A DNA stretch of 64,000 nt from DAOPZC01 sp035353175 (GTDB lineage Bacteria > Verrucomicrobiota > Kiritimatiellia > RFP12 > UBA1067), in the NCBI GenBank assembly GCA_035353175.1, contig DAOPZC010000004.1, forward strand, positions 1-64,000, read 5' to 3'. Position numbers and translations under genes: made by a program. The notes under the pieces are model-generated. The model had not been told where the DNA came from. It saw nothing but the letters and a program-made list of their open reading frames with translations, and made no database searches. Of the stretch, positions 28,932 to 39,073 are shown piece after piece; position 1 is the stretch's first letter, and each line of letters starts with the position of its first letter.

Positions 28932-31900
28932 ATGAGGGGTCTGTTACAGGCATTAAGTCCATGCGGGGTCAAGGGGGTTTTGTTGCTGGCGATGACCGCT
29001 GGTTTGCCTGCTGCGGCGGGCTTGGTCACTGACGATTTCAATACGGTGCACGACTTTAGCGCAGGCGACGTCGCCGGAACGGTTTGGGACGGGTTTTTTT
29101 ATAATGTGGTGGGCGGCAATACGGTCGTCTCGGCAGCAGATGCCGGCACGTCGAACGCGGGACGCCTCACCTTCCGCTCCACTTACGGGAATTGGGAGAA
29201 CGGCGATAACGACGGTATCCTTCTCTACCAGACAGTCGCGGGGGATTTCGATGCCATGCTTCAGGTCGTCAGCATGAACGTGACGGCCTGGCACGACGGC
29301 GGCCTGATGGCGCGCGTCGCCGCGCCAGACGACGCCGGCGCCGGAGAGGACTGGGTGGCCGTCAAGCATTTCGCGAATTCCAACCAGACCGGTCACCGCA
29401 GCACCGATAACGGCTCCAGCAGCACGGTTGCCATGAGTTCCGCGAAGCCGTGGTTGAGGCTTGCGCGTGTGGGCAACACGTTTACGAGTTATTGGAGCAC
29501 GAACGGTACGGGCTGGACGCAACTGAGTGCCAGCACGCGAACCGACATGGTGGGGGTGGCCGTTCAGGTCGGCATCTGGCACGCAACCTTCAGTGCCAAC
29601 GAAGGGGTCGCGCAGTTCGACAACTTCTCTTTGCGTCTTCCTGCCGTATGGAATGCCGGTATGGGGGGGAGCTGGACATCGACGGCCAACTGGACCAGCG
29701 GCGTGCCCGCCGGAGAGGGAGAATGGGCCATGTTGTCAGGGGCACTTCAGAGCAACGGCAGCGTGGCGCTCGACGGACATCAGACGATCGGCCGTCTGAC
29801 GTTTGACGCGGCGAATGCGGCCTATAGTGTCGATCCCGGGACTAACTACCCGGCAAGCGTATTGGCAATCGACGACACATGTGAGGAGTTCGGGTACAAT
29901 CCAGGCATCGAGGTCAAGGCTGGCACGCATGCGGTGTCGGCCCCTGTCACCCTTTCGAACGGTGTCACCGTGACGACGGCAGACGGAACCGGCCTGACGA
30001 TCAATGGCGGAATCTCGGGTGACGGCCCGCTGGTCAAAACGGGAAGCGGCCTGTTGACGCTCTCCGGCACAAATACCTACAGCGGCGCCACGCAGGTCAA
30101 GGGCGGTTCGCTCAAACTCGCGGCGATCCCTGCCGGAACCCGGTGTTTCTACACCTTCGATAACGCATCTATCCTAGGGCAGGACAGCAGCGGCGCGGGC
30201 AATCATTTGTCAGCCATGGGTTCGCCCGCGTACTCCGAAAGCGGAAGGTCCGGCGGCGCCGTCTACTTGGATGGCACCAGTTATTTCATTCGGGGCGTTT
30301 TTCCTGCCGGTGTCCCCACCGGCAACAGCCCCTATACCATCGCCCTTTGGGAGAAGGACAACGGCTCGGCGAATACAGGGGGGTTTGTCGGCTGGGGAAT
30401 CAATTCTGCCAACCAGTGCAACAATTTCCGTCTCAACGGCAACAATCAGTTGAACAACTACTGGTGGGGCAACGACTGGACGTTGACGGGGCTCAGCGCG
30501 AACCCGAAGGATGGCCAGTGGCATCACCTCGTTGTCACGGGAAACGGCACAACGCAGGCTATGTATGTCGACGGCAATCCGGTCGGGACCTTTTCTCGTA
30601 CAGGCCTTAACGCTCAGCCGACGAATTTCCTCGTCGGCAAGACAACCAGCGACACCATGTTCAAAGGATGGCTCGATGACGTTTTAGTGGCCGACCGTGC
30701 GCTGTCTCTCGGGGAGATTCGCGCTCTGATGCTGAACGCCAAGCCGGACAACATCCTGCCCGCGACGACCGCTCTGGACGTGTCAGACGGGGCCGCGCTT
30801 TATCTGGATGGGGCTCGTCAGTCTGTCACCGCCATTGAGGGCGGAGGTCGTGTCATCAACGGGACCCAGTCCAACGCGACGCTGACCGTCGGCAGCGGCG
30901 ATTCCAGTTCGTCATTTTCGGGGACTTTTGAGGGGCCGATCTCGATCCAAAAAGTCGGGGCCGGCACGTTGACGCTGTCGGGCATGACGGCCCACAGCGG
31001 CGGTACAATGATCAACGAAGGAAAGCTTGTTCTGAAGGGCCCTTCTCTGCAGACGGTGCTGTCGGCTGTCCTGACGAATTGTCTGGCATGGTACGACGCC
31101 TCCGACGCGGCAACGATCACGACCAACGCGGCAGGGCAAGTCGTTGCCTGGGTCAATAAAGGGACGGCCGGTTCAGCCCTGAATGCGGTTCAGATCACGG
31201 GGGGCGCGGGGCCGACGTTGGTGGCTGATGTCCTGAACGGTAAACCTGTGCTCTCGGTGGACGGCTCGGCAGGGCTATGCACGACCAACAATCTGGGCGT
31301 CTCCGGCGCTCAGAACCGGACCCTGTTCGCCGTCGGTAAGCGCAAAAACAGCGGCACCATGTGCTTCGCCCATTTTGGAGAGAACAGCAGCGGCCGCGCG
31401 TTCGGGATTATCAGCCAGCCGGAGTATCTGTTCGCCTACACATGGGATGGCGATATTCTGTTCAAGGCCCGGCCAAACGATGTGTATGAGATCTATGATT
31501 TCATGGTTTCCGGCGGGTATGGAACAGCGAACCTGATCAGCGGCGGCATGCTCTACAGCGGAGCCCGGAATCTTACGCTGAACACGCTGGATACGCCGCT
31601 GTACTTGGGCTCGCGGTTTTCCAGCACAGGACAGGGCAACTTGGCCGAGGTGATGGTTTTCAATCGCGCGTTGTCCCAAGCGGAACGCATTGCTGTGGAA
31701 ACTTATTTGAGGGCGAAGTGGTTCTTGGCAGACGGAATGACGGCATTTACTTCTGATACGGTGTCACTGGTTGCAGGATCGGTTTTGGACCTGGGTGGCA
31801 CAGAACAGACCCTTTCCGGACTAAGCGGGTGCGGCCTCGTCACCAACGGTGCGCTGGCGGTCAGCGGCGACATCGCGCCCGGCGGAACAAATACGGTTGG

Positions 31901-32207
31901 AACCCTGACGTTCGCTTCTGTCGTGCCCCAGTGCGGAACGCTGCTCATCGACGTGGAGGCGGACGGCGACAGCGACCGGCTTGTTGCTTCAGGCGCTTTG
32001 AATCTGGCGGGATTGTCGTTGCGGATTCAGAACGCGGGTCAGCTCAAGGCCGGCAGGCGGTATGTGGTTGCCGCCTGTTCACCCGGCGGTTTGACGGGGC
32101 CATTCTCGTCGGTTGAGATCGGCCAAGGCGGTTGGTTTATCAGCTACAATAACGTGGTGGGCGAGGTCCGGTTGCTCAGCGGCGGGCTTCTGCTCTGTAT
32201 CCATTAG
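28932..32207 (+). CDS. Giant exported protein with LamG-like domains and two beta-strand repeats
   Basis: 1091 residues; ATG 28932 behind AAGGAGAAG, with a signal peptide reaching LPAAAGL. Domain order: an N-terminal ConA-like (DUF1349-type) sandwich about residues 30-235 (TDDFNTVHDFSAG, QFDNFSL), a linker with GSWTSTANWTSGVP, a first autotransporter-associated repeat (LVKTGSGLLTLSGTNTYSG, about 370-390), a LamG domain (about 405-600), a second repeat (IQKVGAGTLTLSGMTAHSGG), another ConA-like domain (about 720-930, WYDASDAATI to LAEVMVFNRALS), and a Gly-rich beta tail. No barrel or sorting motif is seen. It resembles the protein at 18910-22548 in plan but not closely in order, and is probably a surface glycan-binding protein. 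Confidence 0.82.
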   Translation: MRGLLQALSPCGVKGVLLLAMTAGLPAAAGLVTDDFNTVHDFSAGDVAGTVWDGFFYNVVGGNTVVSAADAGTSNAGRLTFRSTYGNWENGDNDGILLYQTVAGDFDAMLQVVSMNVTAWHDGGLMARVAAPDDAGAGEDWVAVKHFANSNQTGHRSTDNGSSSTVAMSSAKPWLRLARVGNTFTSYWSTNGTGWTQLSASTRTDMVGVAVQVGIWHATFSANEGVAQFDNFSLRLPAVWNAGMGGSWTSTANWTSGVPAGEGEWAMLSGALQSNGSVALDGHQTIGRLTFDAANAAYSVDPGTNYPASVLAIDDTCEEFGYNPGIEVKAGTHAVSAPVTLSNGVTVTTADGTGLTINGGISGDGPLVKTGSGLLTLSGTNTYSGATQVKGGSLKLAAIPAGTRCFYTFDNASILGQDSSGAGNHLSAMGSPAYSESGRSGGAVYLDGTSYFIRGVFPAGVPTGNSPYTIALWEKDNGSANTGGFVGWGINSANQCNNFRLNGNNQLNNYWWGNDWTLTGLSANPKDGQWHHLVVTGNGTTQAMYVDGNPVGTFSRTGLNAQPTNFLVGKTTSDTMFKGWLDDVLVADRALSLGEIRALMLNAKPDNILPATTALDVSDGAALYLDGARQSVTAIEGGGRVINGTQSNATLTVGSGDSSSSFSGTFEGPISIQKVGAGTLTLSGMTAHSGGTMINEGKLVLKGPSLQTVLSAVLTNCLAWYDASDAATITTNAAGQVVAWVNKGTAGSALNAVQITGGAGPTLVADVLNGKPVLSVDGSAGLCTTNNLGVSGAQNRTLFAVGKRKNSGTMCFAHFGENSSGRAFGIISQPEYLFAYTWDGDILFKARPNDVYEIYDFMVSGGYGTANLISGGMLYSGARNLTLNTLDTPLYLGSRFSSTGQGNLAEVMVFNRALSQAERIAVETYLRAKWFLADGMTAFTSDTVSLVAGSVLDLGGTEQTLSGLSGCGLVTNGALAVSGDIAPGGTNTVGTLTFASVVPQCGTLLIDVEADGDSDRLVASGALNLAGLSLRIQNAGQLKAGRRYVVAACSPGGLTGPFSSVEIGQGGWFISYNNVVGEVRLLSGGLLLCIH

Positions 32208-32400
32208 CCCGCTGCCTGGACAAAGAAACCGTTTTCAGCAGTGATTCCATTCCGTGGCGTCTGCCATGATGTTTCGCTCGTGTTTCCGCCGGCAGGGGAA
32301 ATGATATATTCGCTTCATCCTTTTCGATGTACAGCCGTGTTTAACATGTGTACTATGAAAACACTATTTAAAGGACTTTTTAAGTCGGATGTCCGGGGCG

Positions 32401-33768
32401 ATGAAAATGAGGATACACGGCATATGGGGGCATGCGTGGTTTTGTGGCTTGTCCCTGTGTTGGGGGGCGGGTTGTCTGACGCGCGAGGCGTTGTATGACG
32501 ATCTGCGTGAAACGCGTGACGAGGCCTACGCGTCATGGTTGCGCGTCCGCGAAAAAGGCGATATCCCTGTCCCTGCGGAAAACCTGACGCTGGATGAGTC
32601 GGTTCGCATTGCGCTCCTTTACAACAAGTCTCTGCAGGCCAAGATACAGGAGCGCGAAGTCGCACGCGGTCAACTGGTCTCCGCTTACCACCTGGCGTTG
32701 CCGAGCCTCGATGCGTCAGCGTCGACGGGGTATGGGTCCAGCGATTCCGACAGAACCGAGATTGTGCTGACCCAGCCGATCTTCCGCGCCGGAGGTGTAA
32801 CGGCGGGTTTGCGGGCCGCGAAGCTTTACGCGTTCTGGTCAGATGAGAGCGTGCGCAACACCGTACAGATGGTGATCCGGCAGGTGACAATAGATTACTA
32901 TACGGCATTGTTGTCGGAAAATCTGTGCCAAGTCAACCGCGATGCCGTGAGGTCCGCCGAAGCGCATCTCAATGATGTGCGCATCAAACGCGTGAACGGT
33001 GTGGCGTCCAAATATGATGAACTCCGGGCGCAAGTGGACGTGGCAAATTTTCGCGCCGAATTGATCCGGCAGGAGAACAATCTCGTCTTGTCCAAAACCA
33101 GCTTGCTTCGCACGTTGGGGACGGCGACCGACGCGCCGATCCATCTGCCGGACAAGCTGAAGCATGTGCCCGTTGAAATGACGCTGGAGCACGCGGTCAA
33201 GACCGCTTACGAGAACAGGCCGGATCTCTATATGGCAGAGCTGAATATCCGCATGCAGCGTGAAAACGTGCGCAAGCTCCGAAGCACCTATTTGCCGGAG
33301 ATCGACCTCGAGCTGAGCGCGGGATCGGACCGTGCGCGTGATGGCGACGGGGAGTGGGCGGGAACTCAGCGCGCGGCGCTGGAGATGAATTGGTCGCTCT
33401 TCGACGGTTTCGAGCGCGAGGGCGAGCTGATCGCAGCCAAAGCGCGCCAGAAACAGTACGAGATCGAGCTCAAGAGCGTCGAAGAAGACGTGTTTCTGGA
33501 TGTGCAACAAGCGCTGCTCAACCTGAAGAACGCGGACGAGTATGTGGAGTCTCAGGGACTTAACCTGCAGCACGCCGAAGAGGGGCTCCGTTTAGCCATG
33601 ACCGGTTATCGCGAAGGCGTGAACACGGAGGTCGAGATCGTCGACGCGCGCTCGTCGCTGACAGAGACGCGAGGCAATTACTATAAGGCGCTGTATGATC
33701 ACAGCATGGCGCGCCTGTCGTTGGATCATGCGATGGGGCTTTTGGGAAAGGATTTTGAGAGGAAATGA
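32401..33768 (+). CDS. TolC-family outer-membrane efflux protein
   Basis: 455 residues from 32401 (ATGs at 32389 and 32407 are alternatives; none has a strong RBS). The N-terminus is hydrophobic and ends in GAGC, perhaps a lipoprotein site, though the -3 residue is atypical. Two OEP-type halves are seen, each with long helices: LTLDESVRIALLYNKSLQAK opening the first and MTLEHAVKTAYENRPDLYMAELNI opening the second, and the family-like EGVNTEVEIVDARSSLTETRGNYY near the end. It forms the trimeric exit duct for the pump encoded downstream and shares four bases (ATGA) with the adaptor gene. Confidence 0.9.
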   Translation: MKMRIHGIWGHAWFCGLSLCWGAGCLTREALYDDLRETRDEAYASWLRVREKGDIPVPAENLTLDESVRIALLYNKSLQAKIQEREVARGQLVSAYHLALPSLDASASTGYGSSDSDRTEIVLTQPIFRAGGVTAGLRAAKLYAFWSDESVRNTVQMVIRQVTIDYYTALLSENLCQVNRDAVRSAEAHLNDVRIKRVNGVASKYDELRAQVDVANFRAELIRQENNLVLSKTSLLRTLGTATDAPIHLPDKLKHVPVEMTLEHAVKTAYENRPDLYMAELNIRMQRENVRKLRSTYLPEIDLELSAGSDRARDGDGEWAGTQRAALEMNWSLFDGFEREGELIAAKARQKQYEIELKSVEEDVFLDVQQALLNLKNADEYVESQGLNLQHAEEGLRLAMTGYREGVNTEVEIVDARSSLTETRGNYYKALYDHSMARLSLDHAMGLLGKDFERK

Positions 33769-34967
33769 AAAGGGTTCTGCAGGTTGTTTTTTATATGGCC
33801 GCGTTGGCCGCCATCGCGTTCGGCGCGTGGTATGGCTACAGGATGGCCCAGAAAAAGGCTAAACCGGTGGCCGAGGATAAAACCGGCGGCGCCGTGCCGG
33901 TGCGGATAACGGTGGTCCAGTCGGGCGGGGTGACAAACGCCATTAAGCTGACGGGGGCTTTGGAGGCCACGCGGGTTGTGGACGTGGTCCCCAAGATCGC
34001 GGGACGCCTGGAGACGCTGGCGCTGGAGGACGGTGTGCCTGTTCTGGAAGGCGTCTCGGTCACGAACCGCCAGATCATCGGCGTGATCGACCACCGCGAT
34101 ATCCGTGCGCAACTGGCCCAGAGTCAAGCGGCGGTCGCGACGGCCCGGGCCGCGATCGATACCGCCAAAGTGGTGCTTAAAGACCGTGACCGGGAGCGCA
34201 AGCGCATGGAGAAGCTGTTCGTCGAAGGTTCGACCACCGAACAGCAGCGCGACTTGGCGGTGACGGCGTACGAACAGTCGGTGACAGGACTTGCGCAATC
34301 CGAAGCCCAGTTGGTGCAGGCTCAGGCCGCGGTCGAAGTGATTGACGTGAATCTCACCGAGGCGTTCCTTCATGCGCCGATGACCGGCGTGGTCAGCGCC
34401 AAATATGTCGATCCCGGCGCAATGGTCAACGCGACCACGCGGATCGTGCAGATCATCCCGATGGAGGAACTCAAATTTCTGATCGCGATCCCGGGGCCCT
34501 ATCTGCATCTGTTGACCGCAGGCAAGACCGTCGTGAGCGTGTATTCCGATGCGGTTCCGGGAAGAGCTTTTGTCGGTTTGATCGCGCGCATCTACCCGGC
34601 CGTTGACCCCGTGACGCGCACCGCCACCGTGGAAGTGCGGCTCAAGAACGAACGGAATGAGGCGGGCGAGTGGCTGCTGCGTCCCGGGCTCTATGCGGAA
34701 GGTCGCATTATTCTTGAGGCGAAGAGCGGAGTCGTGACGCTGCCTGCGGATGTGGTGTTGCGCCGCGGCTCGCGTTTCCTGGCCTTTGTGGTGAAAGACG
34801 GCCGGGCGGAGACGCGAGAGCTGAAGATCGGCGCGCGCGACGGGAATGTCGTGGAAGTGTCTCAGGGGTTGAAGGTCGGCGAACAGGTTGTCACCATGGG
34901 ACAGCACCGGTTGACGGACGGGCTGGCGGTCAGGCTGGTTGAGGCCGAAGGCAAACGGGGGGAGTAG
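33765..34967 (+). CDS. RND efflux periplasmic adaptor (membrane fusion protein)
   Basis: 400 residues, start overlapping the TolC stop as ATGA. One N-terminal membrane anchor (VVFYMAALAAIAFGAWYGY), then lipoyl/barrel-sandwich half ALEATRVVDVVPKIAGRLETL, a long coiled-coil hairpin (about residues 115-190), second lipoyl half AFLHAPMTGVVSAKYVDPG, and beta-barrel region RIYPAVDPVTRTATVEVRL. It bridges the RND pump and TolC across the periplasm. The pump gene starts three bases after its stop. Confidence 0.94.
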   Translation: MKRVLQVVFYMAALAAIAFGAWYGYRMAQKKAKPVAEDKTGGAVPVRITVVQSGGVTNAIKLTGALEATRVVDVVPKIAGRLETLALEDGVPVLEGVSVTNRQIIGVIDHRDIRAQLAQSQAAVATARAAIDTAKVVLKDRDRERKRMEKLFVEGSTTEQQRDLAVTAYEQSVTGLAQSEAQLVQAQAAVEVIDVNLTEAFLHAPMTGVVSAKYVDPGAMVNATTRIVQIIPMEELKFLIAIPGPYLHLLTAGKTVVSVYSDAVPGRAFVGLIARIYPAVDPVTRTATVEVRLKNERNEAGEWLLRPGLYAEGRIILEAKSGVVTLPADVVLRRGSRFLAFVVKDGRAETRELKIGARDGNVVEVSQGLKVGEQVVTMGQHRLTDGLAVRLVEAEGKRGE

Positions 34968-34970
34968 TCC

Positions 34971-37900
34971 ATGCGGTTGCCCGAACTCGGCGTTAAACGC
35001 CCGATCTTCACCCTGATGATTTTCATCGCCATCCTGGTGCTGGGGGCGGTTTCGCTGGTGCGGTTGCCGGTGGACCTTTTTCCCGAAGTTGAGACCCCTT
35101 CGGTGACGGTGATCACGCAGTGGCCGGGGGCAAGCGTCGAGGACGTCGAGGGGCGCGTAACGCGCGTGATCGAGAATCAGCTCAGCATCGTCAACAACCT
35201 CGACGAGGTGACGAGCCGCACTCGCGAGGGCATCTCAGCGATTACCTGCATGTTCCAGTGGGGGGCGGATCTTGAGGAGGCTGCGAACGACATCCGCGAT
35301 CGGCTCAGCGTGGCACGGCGCTATCTGCCGGACGACATCGAAGAGCCGATCATCTACAAGTTCAACAGCTCGTCGATGCCGGTGCTTGTCTACGCGGCCA
35401 CGGCGAAAGAGTCTTGGGAAAAACTTTATGACATCGTGGAGGACGATCTGGGCGACGCGCTCAAGCGTTTGCCGGGCGTCGGCGCCGTGCAGGTCTACGG
35501 CGGTCTGCATCGCCAGATCAACATCGATATCGACCCCATGAAGCTCTCGGGGTACGGGCTGACGCTCGGAGAGATCGAAGAGACCATCGCCGACGAAAAT
35601 CTGACCCTGCCCGCCGGCAACATCAAAAGCGGGCTCATCGATTACACGGTTCGCGTGCCCGGCGAATACGAGGATCCGGAAGAGGCCAAAGACATCGTCG
35701 TCAAGCGCAACGAAGACGGCGGTGCCGTTTATCTGCGCGACGTGGCCGACGTCACGGACGGATTCGAGGAGCCCACGCGCCTGTCGGGGGCAAACGGCAA
35801 CCCGAGTGTCATTTTCGTCGTGCAGAAAAGGTCCGGCGCGAATACGATGAAGGTGTGCGAGCTGGTCCGCGAAAAGGTGAAGGAATATGGCCGCTTCCTG
35901 CCCCGGGACGTGACGATGGTAAACGTCATGGATACCAGCGACTTTATCCGGCAATCGCTGCGCAATGTGACGGAGACGCTGATGTGGGGCGGCCTGTTCG
36001 TGACGCTCACGACGTTCGTGTTTTTGAGGACCATCCGCGCTTCGCTGGTGATCGTGCTGACGATCCCGTTCTCCCTGATCATCGCGTTCTTTTTCATGTT
36101 CATCCGGGGGTGGACGATCAACATCATCTCGCTTTCCGCGCTGTCGGTGGCGATCGGCATGGTCGTCGACAACGCGGTGGTGGTGCTGGAGAACATCGAC
36201 AGCTACACGCGCCGCGGCGTAAAACTGCGCGAGGCGTCGATGTACGCGGCGGGTGAGGTGGGACTGGCGATCTCCGCCAGCACGCTGACGACTGTTGCGG
36301 TGTTTGTGCCGCTGGTTTTCGTGACCGGCATGACGGGGATCTATTTCGGCCAGTTGGGGGGCATCATCACGACGACGCTGATGGCCAGCCTCTTCTGTTC
36401 CCTGATGTTGACGCCGATGTTGGCGTCGAAGCTGCTCGGGGCGAACCGCGACGCAGTGGGGGGCGGTCCGGTCGGACGGGCCCTCTACCGGATCAGCGAG
36501 CAGATGTTCAACGCGGTCGAAGAGGCATACGGCCGGTTACTGGGGTGGGCCTTGCGCTGGCGCGGCGCGGTCTGCGTGGCGGCGTTCGCCGTTTTCTGCT
36601 TCACGCTCGCGCTCTTCCCTCTGATCGGCTCTGAGTTCTCGCCCGATACCGACTCCGGCGACTTGACGGTCTATTTCGAATTGGCGTTGGGAACGCGCGT
36701 GGAGGAGACCGGACGCATCTGCGAGGATGTCCGTCAGACGGGGGTGGCCATGTTCGGGGCGAAGAACGTGGTGAACTCGCGCTGGCGCTGCGGCGATTCC
36801 AAGTTCGGGGCGGGCAAGCAGGGCACGCACATGGGGAGCGTCGAATTCAAGCTGATACCGATGGACAAGCGCGATTTCAGTGCCCGCGACGCGGGGCGGC
36901 GTCTGATCGATGCGTTGCGCGCCCGCCCCGAGTTCGTCAAGACCCACATGAGCACGGTTAACCGCGCGATGGGGCGTTTCAGCGGAAGCGGTAAGCCGAT
37001 CGTGATCGAGATCTTGGGACACGATTTCGAAGCGACTCGCCGCGTGGCGGCGGAGATCAAGTCGGTTTGCGACCGGACGCCAGGCGCGAAGGACGCGAGC
37101 ATCAGCATGGATGACGGCAAGCCCGAACTGATCGTGAAGGTGGACCACCTGAAGGCCGCCACGTTGGGGCTCAACGTCTCGGACGTGGTGGAGACGGTCC
37201 GGACGTTGTTCTATGGCAAAGAGGCCTCCGACTTCCGCGAGGGGGAAAACGAGTATTGGATCTTCATGCGCCTGAAGGAGTCACGCCGCGGCGAATTGGC
37301 GGATATTCTGGACTCGGAGGTCGTGCTGCCGAACGGGCGGCGCGTGCGCGTCGACTCGATCGCGGAGGTCGTGCAGGACCTCGGGCCGCTCGACATCGAG
37401 CGTAAAGATCAGGAGCGAATGGTCAAAGTGGAGGTGGATTATTTCGGACGCTCGATCGGCGACGTGACGGCGAGCATTAAAGCGAGCATCGCAAAAGAGG
37501 TCGTGTTGCCGGATGCCACGCACATCACGTACGGCGGCATGGTGAAGGAGCAGTCCGAAGCGTTCGCCGACCTGATCGGCTTGACCATTCTCGGGCTCGT
37601 ATTGGTCTATATGGTGATGGCCGCGCAGTTCGAGTCGCTCGTCTATCCTTTCGTCATTTTTCTTGCATTACCGTTCGCTTTCTCCGGCGTGCTGCTCTCG
37701 CTGTACGGCTTCGGCATGACCTTCAACATGTTCAGTTTCATCGGCATCATCCTGCTGGTTGGTACGGGCGTGAACAACGGGATCGTGCTCGTGGACTATA
37801 TCAACACGCTGCGGGCGCGCGGCGAGAGCATGGTCGACGCGATCCGACACAGCGGTCGGCAGCGCCTGCGCCCCGTATTGATTACCACGCTGACGACGGT

Positions 37901-38117
37901 TTTTGGCATGATGCCTCTCGCGTTGGCGGGCGGCGAAGGCTCCGAGACATGGAAGCCGATGGGGGTGACCGTGATCGGCGGTTTGACGTTCTCAACGATT
38001 GTAACGCTGATTCTCGTGCCGGTGCTCTACAGCCTGTTCAGCCGCGACGTGCGTCTGAAAAAGGCGCACCTGCTGCCGGACGGGGTTCTGCAGAAAAGGG
38101 GGGAGGCGTGTCCATGA
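34971..38117 (+). CDS. RND-family efflux transporter permease
   Basis: 1048 residues, typical RND length with twelve expected membrane helices and two large periplasmic loops. N-terminal PIFTLMIFIAILVLGAVSLVRLPVDLFPEVETP; pore-domain text SRTREGISAITCMF; TM4 motif SVAIGMVVDNAVVVLENID, where the second residue of the usual Asp pair is Asn, as in several RND subgroups; second-half TM region with YPFVIFLALPFAFSGVL and GIILLVGTGVNNGIVLVDYIN. Proton-driven export of unknown substrates, perhaps hydrophobic or toxic compounds. It ends overlapping the ThuA-like gene (ATGA), an unusual partner. Confidence 0.95.
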   Translation: MRLPELGVKRPIFTLMIFIAILVLGAVSLVRLPVDLFPEVETPSVTVITQWPGASVEDVEGRVTRVIENQLSIVNNLDEVTSRTREGISAITCMFQWGADLEEAANDIRDRLSVARRYLPDDIEEPIIYKFNSSSMPVLVYAATAKESWEKLYDIVEDDLGDALKRLPGVGAVQVYGGLHRQINIDIDPMKLSGYGLTLGEIEETIADENLTLPAGNIKSGLIDYTVRVPGEYEDPEEAKDIVVKRNEDGGAVYLRDVADVTDGFEEPTRLSGANGNPSVIFVVQKRSGANTMKVCELVREKVKEYGRFLPRDVTMVNVMDTSDFIRQSLRNVTETLMWGGLFVTLTTFVFLRTIRASLVIVLTIPFSLIIAFFFMFIRGWTINIISLSALSVAIGMVVDNAVVVLENIDSYTRRGVKLREASMYAAGEVGLAISASTLTTVAVFVPLVFVTGMTGIYFGQLGGIITTTLMASLFCSLMLTPMLASKLLGANRDAVGGGPVGRALYRISEQMFNAVEEAYGRLLGWALRWRGAVCVAAFAVFCFTLALFPLIGSEFSPDTDSGDLTVYFELALGTRVEETGRICEDVRQTGVAMFGAKNVVNSRWRCGDSKFGAGKQGTHMGSVEFKLIPMDKRDFSARDAGRRLIDALRARPEFVKTHMSTVNRAMGRFSGSGKPIVIEILGHDFEATRRVAAEIKSVCDRTPGAKDASISMDDGKPELIVKVDHLKAATLGLNVSDVVETVRTLFYGKEASDFREGENEYWIFMRLKESRRGELADILDSEVVLPNGRRVRVDSIAEVVQDLGPLDIERKDQERMVKVEVDYFGRSIGDVTASIKASIAKEVVLPDATHITYGGMVKEQSEAFADLIGLTILGLVLVYMVMAAQFESLVYPFVIFLALPFAFSGVLLSLYGFGMTFNMFSFIGIILLVGTGVNNGIVLVDYINTLRARGESMVDAIRHSGRQRLRPVLITTLTTVFGMMPLALAGGEGSETWKPMGVTVIGGLTFSTIVTLILVPVLYSLFSRDVRLKKAHLLPDGVLQKRGEACP

Positions 38118-39007
38118 AACGTGTTGTGCTGACGGCCTGTGCCGTTCTGATGGTTCCTGTGATGTCGGGGTTGGCTCAGGCGAAGAAAGAGCCGAAGCCC
38201 TTACCCGTCGTTCCGCCGGAGGGCGTGTCTCAGTTGGAGGCGCTGATCGGCAACGCGCTTCACGCGAAACCGACCAAGGCGCGCAGGGTGCTGGTCTTCA
38301 GCAAGTGCGAAGGTTATGTGCACGGCGAGGGTATCGTGTACGGGATCAAGGCGCTGGAGATCGCGGCTAAGACCGGCGCGTTTCAGGCAGCTTTCGCGAC
38401 GGACTATGCGGCGCTGACCGACAAGGCGAACCTGTTCAAGTACGATGCGGTGGTGCTGAACAGTACGACGCGACTCAAGGCCAAAGACAATCCCGCGCTG
38501 GTGCCGAACCTGATCGAGTTCGTTAAGAGCGGCCGCGGCCTGTGCGTCATCCACGCCGGTGCGGACAACTTCTATGACAGTCCCGATGCGGCCGAGATGG
38601 TGGGCGGGCAGTTCGATGGCCATCCGTGGGGCGGTGGCGGCACGTGGGCGTTCAAACTGGACGATCCTTCACATCCTTTGAACAAGGCGTTCGATGGCAA
38701 AGGGTTCAAAGCAGGCGATGAGATCTACCAGCAGAAATCGCCTTTCTACGACCGATCCAAACTGCGTGTGCTCGTGTCGCTCGACCTCTCGGACGATAAG
38801 ACGGCCGCAGCCAAGGGACAAAAGCGCGCCGACAAGGACCATGCGGTCAGCTGGATACGCCCTTACGGTGAAGGCCGGGTGTTCTATACCTCCTTTGCCC
38901 ACGATAAGCGCGCATATCTGAATCCAGCGATCCTGTGGCACATCCTCGACGGGCTTCAGTATACGCTCGGTGATCTCAAGGCCGACGACAAACCCGCGGC
39001 GAAATGA
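38114..39007 (+). CDS. Exported ThuA-like domain protein
   Basis: 297 residues; ATG 38114 overlaps the RND stop and is preceded by GGGAGGCG. Signal peptide MKRVVLTACAVLMVPVMSGLAQA. The ThuA (trehalose-utilisation-like, class I glutamine-amidotransferase fold) signature is clear: RRVLVFSKCEGYVHGEGIVYG, YDAVVLNSTTR, GRGLCVIHAGADNF, GGQFDGHPWG and GEGRVFYTSFAHD. The biochemical role of this family is poorly defined, often next to Gfo/Idh oxidoreductases and sugar genes. It is translationally coupled to an efflux pump here. A convergent AraC-type gene follows. Confidence 0.88.
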   Translation: MKRVVLTACAVLMVPVMSGLAQAKKEPKPLPVVPPEGVSQLEALIGNALHAKPTKARRVLVFSKCEGYVHGEGIVYGIKALEIAAKTGAFQAAFATDYAALTDKANLFKYDAVVLNSTTRLKAKDNPALVPNLIEFVKSGRGLCVIHAGADNFYDSPDAAEMVGGQFDGHPWGGGGTWAFKLDDPSHPLNKAFDGKGFKAGDEIYQQKSPFYDRSKLRVLVSLDLSDDKTAAAKGQKRADKDHAVSWIRPYGEGRVFYTSFAHDKRAYLNPAILWHILDGLQYTLGDLKADDKPAAK

Positions 39008-39073
39008 GCGGGAAGAGCTTTTTGGCGGATGCAGGTGTATAGGCTTAATCCGTTTGCCTTATCATCCGGACAG

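Noticed and set aside
32241..32498. Small open frame upstream of the TolC gene
   Set aside because: Overlaps the TolC start in another frame and shows no family; no RBS at its start.
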